Source of the DNA: Spirochaetota bacterium
Lineage (GTDB): Bacteria > Spirochaetota > UBA4802 > JAFGDQ01
DNA length: 41,838 bases
Direction of reading: 5' to 3'
Assembly: GCA_016934735.1 (NCBI GenBank)
Contig: JAFGSG010000054.1
Location: forward strand, 1 to 41,838
Every line of letters begins with the position of its first letter. Position 1 is the stretch's first letter. Shown piece by piece: positions 25,346-34,611 of this stretch. The notes under the pieces are model-generated. The model did not search any database, was not told the origin of the DNA, and saw nothing but the letters and a program-made list of their open reading frames with translations. Made by a program: the position numbers and the translations under genes.

Positions 25346-26404
25346 ATGAACAATAAAAACATAAAACCTATGAATGACATCGGATTCAGAAAAGAGGTTA
25401 CTACCGGCAGTTATCTTGATCCTTTTGATCAATTTAAAAGCAAGGAGGTAGTAATTGAAGAACGATATGATGAAACAACCGGAGTAGCAAGCAGAATTCT
25501 GCCCTATCGCACGCGGGCATTACAAAAGCCTGATTTAAATATCTATCTGAAAAAATCGCCGGAATCAGAATGTCCTTTCTGCAGCGAAATGTTTGAAAAG
25601 AGCACTCCCAGATTCACTGCGGAAATTATCCCTGAGGGAAAATTTAAACGCGGTGAAGCATGCCTGTTCCCCAACGCATTCCCGTATGATCAAAGCGGTA
25701 CCGTAGCTATTTTTTCTTCCCGTCATTTTGTTCCCCTGGACCAGCTGACTCCTGAATATATGCAGAACGGATTTGCAGTATGCATCGAATATTTTAAACG
25801 TATTGCTGAGATAAAACCGGAAAGCAAATATTGCTCAATTAACTGGAATTACATGCCTCCGTCAGGAGGCGGATTGATACATCCGCATTTACAGACAATT
25901 ACAGGGATTCATCCGACCAGTTATATACAGAGGCTCTTAACAGGCGCCAGGAATTACTCTGTTAACTCAGGAGGCGGCAATCTATGGCGCGATCTGATCT
26001 CTTTTGAAGATGAAGCTAAAGAAAGATTTATAACAGATACCGGTGCTGTCTGCTGGCTTTCTGCTTTTTCACCAAAAGGCATGGCAGGGGAAATAGATTT
26101 TATTTTTAAGGGAAAAACGTCAGTTTTTGATCTAACAGAAACTGACTTTAGCGATCTGCTGAACGGATTATCAGGAGTATTTAAGTATCTCTCACATAAG
26201 AATTTTATCAGCTTCAACCTTGCTCTCTATGCCACGATGATCAATGATAACGATTTCTGGGTACAGGGTAAAATTGTGCCCCGGTTTGAAATCAACAATC
26301 TAGGCACCAGCGATCTGAATTATTTTGAAAAGCTGCACAATGAAATCATATGCACAGTGGTTCCGGAACAGCTTTGCAGGGACATTCAGCCCTATTTTGA
26401 ATAG
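25346..26404 (+). CDS. GalT-like nucleotidyltransferase of the HIT superfamily
   Basis: 352 residues from the ATG at 25346; a longer frame starts with TTG and has no ribosome site. CPFC near residue 75 (a zinc-type CxxC) and 'GGLIHPHLQ' (HPHxQ, the galactose-1-phosphate uridylyltransferase active site with the nucleotide-carrying His) identify the family. FPNAFPYD matches the GalT 'FpN.fpyd' strand. It probably transfers a nucleotidyl group between sugar or other phosphates. No galactose genes are nearby, so the substrate is open. Confidence 0.75.
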   Translation: MNNKNIKPMNDIGFRKEVTTGSYLDPFDQFKSKEVVIEERYDETTGVASRILPYRTRALQKPDLNIYLKKSPESECPFCSEMFEKSTPRFTAEIIPEGKFKRGEACLFPNAFPYDQSGTVAIFSSRHFVPLDQLTPEYMQNGFAVCIEYFKRIAEIKPESKYCSINWNYMPPSGGGLIHPHLQTITGIHPTSYIQRLLTGARNYSVNSGGGNLWRDLISFEDEAKERFITDTGAVCWLSAFSPKGMAGEIDFIFKGKTSVFDLTETDFSDLLNGLSGVFKYLSHKNFISFNLALYATMINDNDFWVQGKIVPRFEINNLGTSDLNYFEKLHNEIICTVVPEQLCRDIQPYFE

Positions 26405-26575
26405 CAGCAGTACTACCCGAAGTTCTTTCAATTTGTAATTATCTGTTCGGCATCGTGTAAAAACTTCCACGCAAGTCCGTTCTTCGCTGCATTTAATCAA
26501 TCCTGCAGGCAACAAAAAATGAAAGAATCTTTAGGAGTTCAGGGAAATAAAAGGGATCGGAAAATCAACCGGGTG

Positions 26576-27208
26576 TTATAGAATAGCCTTGAGACCTGAG
26601 AAACCTGAATAGGCGAAATAACCGGCAAACACTACAAGAAAGGCGGCGCATGCCGCAGTTAGGCCGCGGTAAAGACGGTCAGTTAAAAGATGTCTGCCCC
26701 CTGCAACAGCAGCCGAAATCAGTGAATACCATGCCAGATCTGCCAGAATGTGGCCTGTGAAGAAAAATGCAATCCCCGGAAGGCCGAACTTCTGAGAATA
26801 AATAATATATCCAAGGCCGATAGTTGCCCACCAGATGATCCAGTAAGGATTGGAGATGCTTATTAATATTCCGCTCATAACCGGATGGCTCCGCTTTTCC
26901 TGGTTCCCCTCCGGCAGCAGACGCAGAGAAGGCAGTGTGCGAAACATTCCGAAAGCCATCCATAAAAAAATGGCCGCTCCGGCAAGGGCTGTTACAATGA
27001 ACACCATAGGGAGCTGAAAAAACGGAGCAAGTCCTGTCAGAAGAGCAATAACAAGCCCCAGTTCAAGAATGGCATGGCCTGCAATCATCAGCGGCCCGGT
27101 GATAAATCCGCGTTTTGAGCTTTCAACGATCGTTGCAGTCAAAAGCGGCCCAGGCATCAGTGCGCCGGAGAGCGCAACAACAAATGATGAAATAAAAATA
27201 GCAGCCAT
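26576..27208 (-). CDS. LysE/RhtB-family exporter
   Basis: 210 residues with about six membrane helices. The LysE-family start is clear: 'FVVALSGALMPGPLLTATI' then 'GFITGPLMIAGHAILELGL'. 'SNPYWIIWWATIGLGYI' corresponds to the conserved NP.W..F....G segment. It probably exports amino acids or related small molecules. It starts 35 bp after the HerA-like gene's stop on the same strand and may be co-transcribed, though the products have no obvious link. Confidence 0.82.
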   Translation of the reverse strand: MAAIFISSFVVALSGALMPGPLLTATIVESSKRGFITGPLMIAGHAILELGLVIALLTGLAPFFQLPMVFIVTALAGAAIFLWMAFGMFRTLPSLRLLPEGNQEKRSHPVMSGILISISNPYWIIWWATIGLGYIIYSQKFGLPGIAFFFTGHILADLAWYSLISAAVAGGRHLLTDRLYRGLTAACAAFLVVFAGYFAYSGFSGLKAIL

Positions 27209-27243
27209 TGGATCCGTGTTTTCAATAATATCTGCATTTTAAA

Positions 27244-28749
27244 TTATCTGCGGCGTCCGCCGCCCAGAAGAGAGCCAAGAACGCCCCGGATAAGCTCCCT
27301 TCCGACAGATGATCCGATTGTCCTGGCAGCGCTTTTAGCTGCAGCCTGCAAAAGTCCTTCTGTCTTACCTCCGCGGGGTCCGGTGCGCCCTAATAAAAGC
27401 TCACCCAGAACTCCGCCCTTGTCCTGAGGAGCTTCCGGCGAAGCTTTCTGCGGAGCAGCAGCCGCATTCTTTTCCGCATGTGCGCGCAGCTTTTCATATG
27501 CAGATTCGCGATCAAGCGTCTTTTCATAATGTCCGTAAACTGTGGAGCTTTTAACGGCCGAAGACCTCTCCGCATCGCTTAACACACCGAGACGTGAACA
27601 GGGAGCAATGACAAATGAGCGTTCTACCTGAGCAGGACTGCCTTTTCCATCAAGAAACGAGACTAATGCTTCGCCGACGCCCAATTCCATGATCGCATCC
27701 GCTGTTTTAAAGGCCGGATTGGGACGCATGGTGTCTGCCGCAGTTTTAACCGCTTTCTGGTCGCGCGGCGTAAAAGCGCGGAGCGCATGCTGCACACGGT
27801 TGCCTAACTGGCCGAGGACGCTTTCCGGAACATCAAGAGGATTTTGTGTAACAAAAAAAACGCCAACTCCTTTGGATCGGATCAGGCGCACAACCTGCTC
27901 GATCTTTTCCAGAAGAGCGGCCGGTGCATCATTAAACAGAAGATGAGCTTCATCGAAGAAGAATACCAGTTTAGGTTTTTCAACATCTCCGACTTCGGGA
28001 AGCTGTTCAAAAAGTTCAGCAAGCATCCAGAGCAGAAATGTTGAGTAAAGCTTAGGATTATTATAAAGTTTGTCTGCAGCAAGAACATTGACCACGCCCC
28101 GGCCGTCACCGTCGGTCTGCATCAGATCAGCTATATCCAGCATGGGTTCACCAAAAAATTTATCTCCGCCCTGCTGTTCAAGAGTCAAAAGCCCGCGCTG
28201 AATCGCTCCTATTGATGCTGCCGAAATATTACCGTATTCAGTTGTAAACTGTTTGGCATTTTCACCAGCAAACTGGATCATTGCCCGCAGGTCTTTCAAA
28301 TCCAGCAGCAGAAGGCCGTTGTCGTCCGCGATCTTGAAAACCAGCGTCAGTACCCCGGACTGGGTTTCGTTAAGGTTCAGGAGCCTTGCCAGCAGCAGCG
28401 GGCCCATATCTGACACAGTAGCGCGAACCGGATGCCCGGATTCACCGAAAACATCCCAGAAAACAGCTGTATTGGCACGCGGCCTGAAATCGGTGATACC
28501 TATTGATTCCAGCCTTTTTTTAAGTTTATCAGAAGCGGTTCCGGCAGCACCGATGCCCGAAAGATCTCCTTTAACATCGGCCATGAAGACCGGAACACCT
28601 ATGGAAGCGAAGGATTCCGCTATCTTTTGAAGAGTAACGGTCTTTCCTGTGCCCGTAGCGCCTGTAATAAGCCCGTGACGGTTGGACATATTCGGCAACA
28701 GAACAACTTCTTTTCGCTGAGACATCGCAATAATTAATGGTGCAGCCAT
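27244..28749 (-). CDS. HerA-like ATPase of the DUF853 family
   Basis: 501 residues. Walker A GATGTGKT near residue 32, '[13 protein letters not shown]' just after it, and Walker [13 protein letters not shown] near 265 followed by '[14 protein letters not shown]'. This is the pattern of the DUF853 branch of HerA/FtsK-like ATPases. The C-terminus is Ala/Lys-rich, then '[17 protein letters not shown]'. The biological role of this family is unsettled; DNA translocation is plausible by homology. No NurA-type nuclease is next to it. Ribosome site AGGAGCT. Confidence 0.85.
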   Translation of the reverse strand: MAAPLIIAMSQRKEVVLLPNMSNRHGLITGATGTGKTVTLQKIAESFASIGVPVFMADVKGDLSGIGAAGTASDKLKKRLESIGITDFRPRANTAVFWDVFGESGHPVRATVSDMGPLLLARLLNLNETQSGVLTLVFKIADDNGLLLLDLKDLRAMIQFAGENAKQFTTEYGNISAASIGAIQRGLLTLEQQGGDKFFGEPMLDIADLMQTDGDGRGVVNVLAADKLYNNPKLYSTFLLWMLAELFEQLPEVGDVEKPKLVFFFDEAHLLFNDAPAALLEKIEQVVRLIRSKGVGVFFVTQNPLDVPESVLGQLGNRVQHALRAFTPRDQKAVKTAADTMRPNPAFKTADAIMELGVGEALVSFLDGKGSPAQVERSFVIAPCSRLGVLSDAERSSAVKSSTVYGHYEKTLDRESAYEKLRAHAEKNAAAAPQKASPEAPQDKGGVLGELLLGRTGPRGGKTEGLLQAAAKSAARTIGSSVGRELIRGVLGSLLGGGRRR

Positions 28750-28841
28750 ATCAGCTCCTATAAAGGTATTGTATTTCCATGTAATAAAATATCTTAACCG
28801 GTTGAATTATAAAAAAAATCATACGGATGTCAATATTTTTA

Positions 28842-29252
28842 TCAGGCGCCATTCCGGAAGAGCGCAAGGTACAGGCTGACCACTGCAATGATCACCGCCG
28901 CAGCAGTCGCTGCTGCCAGCCATATCATACGCACCCGATTGATTTCAATACGCTGAATAAGCATTGTGTTTTGATCGGCCAGCGCCTTAATGACTTCGGA
29001 AGATGCAAGCATCTGGTTGTTTAATTCCGACACACCCTCCTCCAGAGATCCAATACGGGACTCTATTGCGGCTATAGCTCTGAATTCGGATGAAGATGCT
29101 GCATGCATCCCGGAAGCCGGGCTCTCTTCAGAAGTGTTCTTCCTGGCAACTGTGTTCCACAGCTTTTTAGCTGTAGCAGCAACCTTTGGAGCATTTCTGA
29201 TAACCTCGCTCCAGGGTACGCTTTGCAGAACTGTGATCCAGCCTATTGCCAT
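28842..29252 (-). CDS. Coiled-coil protein with C-terminal membrane anchor
   Basis: 136 residues: an N-terminal 'MAIGWITVLQSVPWSEVI' block then KLW, a hydrophilic linker, a coiled coil (about 60-100, ESRIGSLEEGVSELNNQM) and one membrane helix near the C-terminus (about 108-130). The N-terminal block recurs in short hypothetical proteins of many bacteria, as far as I recall, with no assigned function. Strong ribosome site GGGAGGT. It precedes the HerA-like gene by 92 bp on the same strand and may share its transcript. The 40-bp repeat at 29381-29420 lies 130 bp upstream. Confidence 0.6.
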   Translation of the reverse strand: MAIGWITVLQSVPWSEVIRNAPKVAATAKKLWNTVARKNTSEESPASGMHAASSSEFRAIAAIESRIGSLEEGVSELNNQMLASSEVIKALADQNTMLIQRIEINRVRMIWLAAATAAAVIIAVVSLYLALFRNGA

Positions 29253-29380
29253 TAATAAACCTCCCGTAAAATTCGTAATTATTGATAATAAGTTATCACT
29301 TTAAAGCAATTAACTTTTGCCTATTGACTTTCAGATAATTGGCTAAAATTGCCAAAGATTGAAATAGATTACAAAATTTT

Positions 29381-29420
29381 CAGCGTATTAAAATAATATG
29401 CGCACTCAAACGTGAATCGC
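29381..29420 (+). repeat. 40-bp intergenic repeat, copy A
   Basis: Forty bases ending ACTCAAACGTGAATCGC, matching 36 of 40 ungapped bases of the reverse complement of 35679-35718. Lies in the gap upstream of the coiled-coil protein gene and downstream of the sensor-GGDEF gene. No coding function seen. Confidence 0.75.
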
Positions 29421-29477
29421 GTTAATTGAATAAATCAAACCGGAAATCATTCAGTTTTATTATGGTTAACAAACCAG

Positions 29478-31118
29478 TCAGGCTGCTTCCCACAGCACGA
29501 CCTGATTCCTGCCGTTTTCCTTTGCTTTGTAAAGCGCGTCATCCGCACACTTGATTCCATGATTCAGATCGCATTCGGACGGTACTGCTGAATATACTCC
29601 AATGCTTACCGTAAAACGTATTTCGATATCACCGTATTGGATAATGGATTTTTCCGCTTCGAGCCTTATGCGTTCAGCAAGATTTTTAGCACCCCGGAGG
29701 TCGGTGAACGGTGCAACTACAATGAATTCCTCGCCGCCGAAACGGATTGAGATATCGGCCTCTCTCTTGCATTTATTCATTATTTCCGCGATCCTGATAA
29801 TGACCCTGTCGCCCTGAATATGGCCGAAGGTATCATTGATTTTCTTGAAATGATCAATATCAAGCATCAGAAGCGACACGGGTTTTCCCAGCCTTTTGAT
29901 TTCCCTGCATACCTGTTCCCACTTCTCAAAAAATGCAAGCCTGTTATTGAGTCCGGACAGCGGGTCTATTCTCGCGAGCTCTTCAGCCTCTTCCTTCGCA
30001 AGCATAATCTCGTTATTAAGATCTTCTAATTTTTTATTCGCACCGGCGAGTTTCCTGCTCCAGTACAGAAAAAGGATGGACAGCAGGAAGGCAAAGACTG
30101 CAAAAACCAGCATAAATTCGGCAAAGTAAAAATCAAGGATGGAAACAGGTTTATTTATCAGGAACGCGTCAGCCGGAATGGAATCCTCATCAATTCCGTA
30201 TTTCTTAAGCGCATTCCAGTCGATAAACGTCCTCAGTGTATCATATTCGTCCCTGAATTTTCCCTCATTAGTATAATCCATAGCCGCATCCACCATTCGT
30301 TCAGCAGTGACAGCTCCATCGATCATACATCCCCCCACTATCCCGCTGCCCATAAGGGAACTCCAGAATGAGTAGATAGGCGATGCAGACAACACGGATA
30401 AACCGGCAAGGGCTTCTTTTGAAACAACTGCCTGGCCATTCCGGTCTTTCAGAATAATAGTAAAGAATATTATGCTTTTTTCCCGGATTTTTTCCAAAGA
30501 CAAGGTAAGCTCTTCAAAAGTAAAATTGTCAATCATATGTACAATGAGATCAGGCCTTGTTTTCAAAAGATCCTTAATGATTTCAATGACCCTATCGTTG
30601 CTCCGTTCATCTCCCCGTATTATATAGATGTTTTCAGCATTTGGGTTTTGTTTTAAAGCCATATCGACAGTTTTAGTGACGGATTCATTATATTGCGCTG
30701 AGAACACCCTGTTAAGCGAGCTGCCTGCTACACCTGTTCCTGTATAATATATTCTCGGGATACCGGAAGCAAGAAGCATACTGTATTTATTCAGGAACAA
30801 ACTTGCCCTGCCCGATTCAGCTATTGCAGCATCGAAATCAGTAAATTTATATTTCTTTGAAATATATGCTGCCCATTGCGCATCGCTTAAAGAACTTTTA
30901 AAATTCAGGGTTTCCATAATTTCAATATGAAAACTGATCTTTTCATCATAGCGCTCGCGGCTGCGGTTTAAACCTGCAATAAATGATTCAGCCCAGGGGA
31001 ATGACTGATGATAGGTTAAAAGAACAAGTATATTTACTTCCCTATTATCTGCAAACGAATGTGCATAAGAATAGCCCAGGAAAACAGAAAGCAGGATTAT
31101 AATTTTAATTTTTTTCAT
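29478..31118 (-). CDS. Diguanylate cyclase with periplasmic binding-protein-like sensor
   Basis: 546 residues: a signal peptide (about 1-24), a periplasmic ABC-type substrate-binding-like domain (about 27-325), a membrane helix (about 330-352), a coiled linker and a GGDEF domain. The active loop is FGGEEF (about 454-459) with an RxxD inhibitory site (READ) five residues before. The sensor resembles the ABC_sub_bind group, where the binding protein is fused to signalling output. It should make cyclic di-GMP in response to an unknown periplasmic ligand. Ribosome site AGAGA. No transporter genes accompany it. Confidence 0.85.
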   Translation of the reverse strand: MKKIKIIILLSVFLGYSYAHSFADNREVNILVLLTYHQSFPWAESFIAGLNRSRERYDEKISFHIEIMETLNFKSSLSDAQWAAYISKKYKFTDFDAAIAESGRASLFLNKYSMLLASGIPRIYYTGTGVAGSSLNRVFSAQYNESVTKTVDMALKQNPNAENIYIIRGDERSNDRVIEIIKDLLKTRPDLIVHMIDNFTFEELTLSLEKIREKSIIFFTIILKDRNGQAVVSKEALAGLSVLSASPIYSFWSSLMGSGIVGGCMIDGAVTAERMVDAAMDYTNEGKFRDEYDTLRTFIDWNALKKYGIDEDSIPADAFLINKPVSILDFYFAEFMLVFAVFAFLLSILFLYWSRKLAGANKKLEDLNNEIMLAKEEAEELARIDPLSGLNNRLAFFEKWEQVCREIKRLGKPVSLLMLDIDHFKKINDTFGHIQGDRVIIRIAEIMNKCKREADISIRFGGEEFIVVAPFTDLRGAKNLAERIRLEAEKSIIQYGDIEIRFTVSIGVYSAVPSECDLNHGIKCADDALYKAKENGRNQVVLWEAA

Positions 31119-31400
31119 ACAAATCTCTATTAATAATCCGCTTTAAACAGCAGATTATCTGTAAAAATAACATGTTAAGTTTTAAGTAATAGCTTACTTA
31201 CACATTCGTCTTATAAAATAATATTTATAAATGAAAATAGTACTATAGAGGGTATTTTCTTTTAATATCAGTCATTTTTTCGCTTTTAAGCTATTTTGTT
31301 GTGGATTAATTAGAGTCTGATTTTATTATAAATACCTGTTTTTGCTTAATCCCTATACGGCTTATTATATTACAAGCAAATCCGCAATCAGGAGTTAATT
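31119..31400. other. Intergenic AT-rich stretch before the nitroreductase remnant
   Basis: No coding frame with a ribosome site and no clear promoter pair seen. Immediately to its right is a decayed nitroreductase start that still keeps its AGGAG. Confidence 0.4.
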
Positions 31401-31596
31401 ATGAATGAAGTAATCAAAACAATTCTGAAAAAAAGATCGGTAAAAAAAATATAAGAAAGATCAAATAAAAGATTTTGACCTGACTGAAATATTAAACGCA
31501 GGAATTCATGCTCCTAACGCACAGAATCTTCAGAAATGGCATTTTACGGTTGTATAGAATAAAACAATGCTGGATAATGGGTTTTTATACTTCTAA
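31401..31596 (+). pseudogene. Nitroreductase-family fragment, frameshifted and truncated
   Basis: An ATG with AGGAG six bases upstream opens with MNEVIKTILKKRSVKKI and hits a stop at 31452. Shifting one base within the A-run at 31442-31449 restores 'YKKDQIKDFDLTEILNAG', then HAPNAQNLQKWHFTVV, the well-known N-terminus of nitroreductases (RRSVR.Y...Q, AP.A.N.Q.W.F.V). An in-frame TAG at 31555 follows where a Gln is usual, and the flavin-binding remainder is missing. A recent one-base insertion plus a nonsense change plus loss of the 3' part fits a dead gene. Confidence 0.8.
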
Positions 31597-31632
31597 TCCC
31601 CATCAATAATACGCTTACATAAATGAGGCTAT

Positions 31633-34149
31633 ATGGAATTTAAAAATTTATTTGAGGCTTATCAGTCGTTATGTGATACTTACGCAGGGCGCATACTTTT
31701 TAAAAATCAGGGAATCAGTTTCAGTGAAGCATGGCAGAAGACTAAATCGCGGGCTCTGTTTCTTCAGAAAAAGGGCTACAGGAAAGGCGATGTGATCGCT
31801 ATCCTGGCCGTAAATTCTCCTGAGTGGTGCTACACTTTCATGGCAGTTACGGCAATCGGAGCTGTCGCGCTGCCCATGGACACCAACCTGCCGCCTGCGC
31901 AGTACAGACAGATGGCGAAAAGCGCGGGTGTGAAAGCAGCTTTTGTATCCGCTCAATTCCGCAAGATTTTTCAGAAAATGACGGTTTTTAATATTGAAAA
32001 CGAATCGTCAGTAGTTAAATCTGCCAGACTAAAAGAACCGTCCGTCAGCAGGGACGATACTGCTTCCCTGCTATTTACCTCCGGTACAACAGGCAATCCC
32101 AAAATAGTCGCCCTTACCCACGGGAATATTATGCATGTTGCAATAGACTGTACAAAGCTGGAAGAATACACACCGGAGGATGTAACGCTTGCAATACTTC
32201 CTCTTTATCATGTATACGCATTTGAAGCTACCTTTATGGCTCCTCTTGCAAGCGGCAGCACTATTGTATTCCTGAATTCCCTTAAAGGCCCGGACATCAT
32301 CAAGGCCATGGCTGAAAACCCTATTACCATATTTCCCGCAGCACCCCAGATGTGGGAGCTTTTCTTCGACGCGCTTGTATCTAAAGTGAAGGCACAGTCA
32401 AAAGTAAAATATAAGGTGTTTATGTTCTTTCTTAAAGCCGCTCCTGTTCTTAAGGCTCTGGGGCTGGGTTTCATTTTACGTAAAGTATTTCACCCGGTTC
32501 ATGATGTTTTCGGGCATAAAATGCGCTTCTTTATAAGCGGAGGAGCGCCTCTCAAGAAGGAATATTTCAAGTACTACCGGAACATGGGCTTTTACATCAT
32601 GGAAGGATACGGCCTTACTGAAACAACCGGGCCGATTGCAATTCCGTATTTTAAGGACGCAAAACCCGGATCGGTCGGCCCTCCTATCCGGGGCAATGAA
32701 GTAAAAATTAAAAACGTCAATGATGACGGCATAGGAGAGATATGGCTCAAAGGGCCTGCGGTAATGTCCGGCTATTATAAAAACGAGGAAGCCAACCGCA
32801 AGGCTTTCGATGATGAACGCTTTTTCAACACACAGGATCTTGGTTTTGTTGATAAAGGAGGAAACATCCATATAACCGGCCGCGTTAAAAACGTTATAAT
32901 TCTTGATTCCGGCAAAAACGTTTACCCGGAAGAGCTGGAGCTTTACTTCCGCAACTCTCCCCTGATAAGTGAAATAGCGGTTTTCGGCAAAAAAACAGAC
33001 GGAAGGGAAACCGTGTATGCGGTAATTGTTCCGTCAGTAAAAGGAGCAAAAAGCTACGACAGGGTCAGGGGGGAAGTTACGGCTTTAAACAAAGGCCTTC
33101 CCTCTTATAAAATGATCAGCAGGTTCGCGCTTTCGGCAGACCCTCTGCCGCGCAATTCCACGCGCAAGGTGCTGATCGATGAAGTAATCCGGCTCCTCGA
33201 TCAGGGCGTTTATCAGAAAGATGCATCCGGTACGGCTGTTGCGAGAAACCTTCTCATCGCCGCAAGCGTACATGAGGAGGAAATAATCAGCCTGCTGGAG
33301 GAGAAGCTGGAGGCAAAGGATCTCCTTGCCAATGAAACCCTGACCGATCAGCAGATTGATTCTCTGGGACTCGTGGAGCTCATTGTTTATTTAGAAGAAG
33401 CCCTGAATATCTCCGTTGACATGGATAAAGTCAATCCGCTTCAGACCCTGGAGGAGTTTGTACGTTATCTTGCGGCATGTGAAGAGCGCAAAGGCGAGAA
33501 TCTTGATGATCTGATTCTCAAAGGGCCGGTAACAACGAAAGCGGCCACATTCCCAAATCCCATAAGCGGGCTCATTTCACTTCTTGTCCGTGCTGCATCT
33601 TCGCTCTGCTGGCATATCACAGTCAGCCGTAAAGAATTCCTGCGGCCTAAGAACGCCATCATTATCTCAAACCACCAGTCCATTCTGGATCCTCCGCTGA
33701 TAATGAACCAGATACCGTCCGCCCTGCGCAAAGATATCTTCCTAATCGCAAAAAAAGAACTTTCATGGTTCCGCATACCGTTTGCAGGCGCGCCTATTCT
33801 TTATGTGGACAGGACAGGCAATATTGTGCCGTCATTGAAAGCAGCTGCAGACGTTCTCAGGAGCGGCCATTCCCTGCTTATCTTTCCGGAAGGTACGCGC
33901 ACCAGGAACGGTACAGTGGGTAAATTCAGGTCCGGCGCAGCTTACCTGGCAAAGAACCTGAATAAAAAAATTATTCCTGTGACCATCAATGGAGCTTTTG
34001 AAATCATGCCGTCAGGGAAGCACATTCCTTACTTTTTCGGCGGTCATAAGCTCAAAATAAACGTGGGCAGTCCGGTTGATCCGAATGACTTTAAATCAAT
34101 CGAAGCTCTGAACGATCACCTGCATAAGGTAATATCGGGTAACGCATAA
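31633..34149 (+). CDS. Acyl-activating enzyme / acyl carrier / acyltransferase fusion
   Basis: 838 residues with three domains. An AMP-forming acyl-activating domain (about 1-535) carries P-loop TSGTTGNPK (149-157), 'GYGLTETTGPI' and TGR.KNVI. A small acyl-carrier-like domain (about 540-645) has the phosphopantetheine Ser in 'QQIDSLGLVELIVYLEE' (about 577). A PlsC-type acyltransferase (about 660-838) has NHQSILD (HX4D, about 680) and FPEGTRTRNG (about 751). The layout is like the Aas acyl-ACP synthetase/lysophospholipid acyltransferase, but with the domain order reversed and a carrier inserted. It probably activates free fatty acids and esterifies them to a lipid. Ribosome site GAGG. Confidence 0.85.
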   Translation: MEFKNLFEAYQSLCDTYAGRILFKNQGISFSEAWQKTKSRALFLQKKGYRKGDVIAILAVNSPEWCYTFMAVTAIGAVALPMDTNLPPAQYRQMAKSAGVKAAFVSAQFRKIFQKMTVFNIENESSVVKSARLKEPSVSRDDTASLLFTSGTTGNPKIVALTHGNIMHVAIDCTKLEEYTPEDVTLAILPLYHVYAFEATFMAPLASGSTIVFLNSLKGPDIIKAMAENPITIFPAAPQMWELFFDALVSKVKAQSKVKYKVFMFFLKAAPVLKALGLGFILRKVFHPVHDVFGHKMRFFISGGAPLKKEYFKYYRNMGFYIMEGYGLTETTGPIAIPYFKDAKPGSVGPPIRGNEVKIKNVNDDGIGEIWLKGPAVMSGYYKNEEANRKAFDDERFFNTQDLGFVDKGGNIHITGRVKNVIILDSGKNVYPEELELYFRNSPLISEIAVFGKKTDGRETVYAVIVPSVKGAKSYDRVRGEVTALNKGLPSYKMISRFALSADPLPRNSTRKVLIDEVIRLLDQGVYQKDASGTAVARNLLIAASVHEEEIISLLEEKLEAKDLLANETLTDQQIDSLGLVELIVYLEEALNISVDMDKVNPLQTLEEFVRYLAACEERKGENLDDLILKGPVTTKAATFPNPISGLISLLVRAASSLCWHITVSRKEFLRPKNAIIISNHQSILDPPLIMNQIPSALRKDIFLIAKKELSWFRIPFAGAPILYVDRTGNIVPSLKAAADVLRSGHSLLIFPEGTRTRNGTVGKFRSGAAYLAKNLNKKIIPVTINGAFEIMPSGKHIPYFFGGHKLKINVGSPVDPNDFKSIEALNDHLHKVISGNA

Positions 34150-34611
34150 AAGACATTCCGGTATCGTAAACCCGCTCCGGAAAACGGCAATCAACAGGCA
34201 GTAGGCCTTGGAATTTATTTCAGCGGACGTTTAATATCACTGCTAATGGTCTTACCCGATAAAGCCTGTAATCGCGCCCGCAACCAGCACCGGGAGATGG
34301 CCTTTTTTGTCACACAGTTTCCCGGACACAGTCCTGATCAGAAATACCGCCAGAGATGTAATCGGGAAGAAAATCCGATACGGAGGCCTCCGCAATCGCC
34401 TTCCTGTTTTTCCTGCCGGTTTCTCCTCCCGCAGTGCTGACTTTTGTAAGGCATATGGATAAAATAATTGTCACGGACTGCTCTCTGGACTCTAAAAGAA
34501 TCCCGAGATACACTCTTATAAAAAAAGCAGAAACCATTTGAAATACTATTGACCCGCACTGCACTTATTTCTATCACTTACCATATTAAAATTACACACA
34601 ATCCTATAACC
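34150..34611. other. Intergenic region with a decayed carrier gene
   Basis: 462 bp between the acyltransferase fusion and the MBL-fold gene. Apart from the MFS fragment, a possible promoter for the MBL gene is TTGACC (34550-34555) with TATCAC 17 bases later. No strong ribosome site precedes the MBL ATG at 34612. Confidence 0.45.
34252..34400 (-). pseudogene. Fragment of an MFS transporter
   Basis: A minus-strand frame closed by TAA at 34252 reads FFPITSLAVFLIRTVSGK, then LCDKKGHLPVLVAGAITGFIG. This matches a membrane helix followed by MFS motif A (GxLxDxxGxxxxL) and the next helix. No start codon, ribosome site or remaining helices were found in frame; neighbouring frames contain short hydrophobic pieces. 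I read it as a degraded carrier gene. The larger open frames that overlap it on both strands are likely spurious. Confidence 0.55.

Noticed and set aside
34246..34577. Several overlapping open frames of 60-85 codons on both strands
   Set aside because: No ribosome sites and none shows family motifs. The MFS-like sequence is in yet another frame, so these are shadows of a decayed gene.
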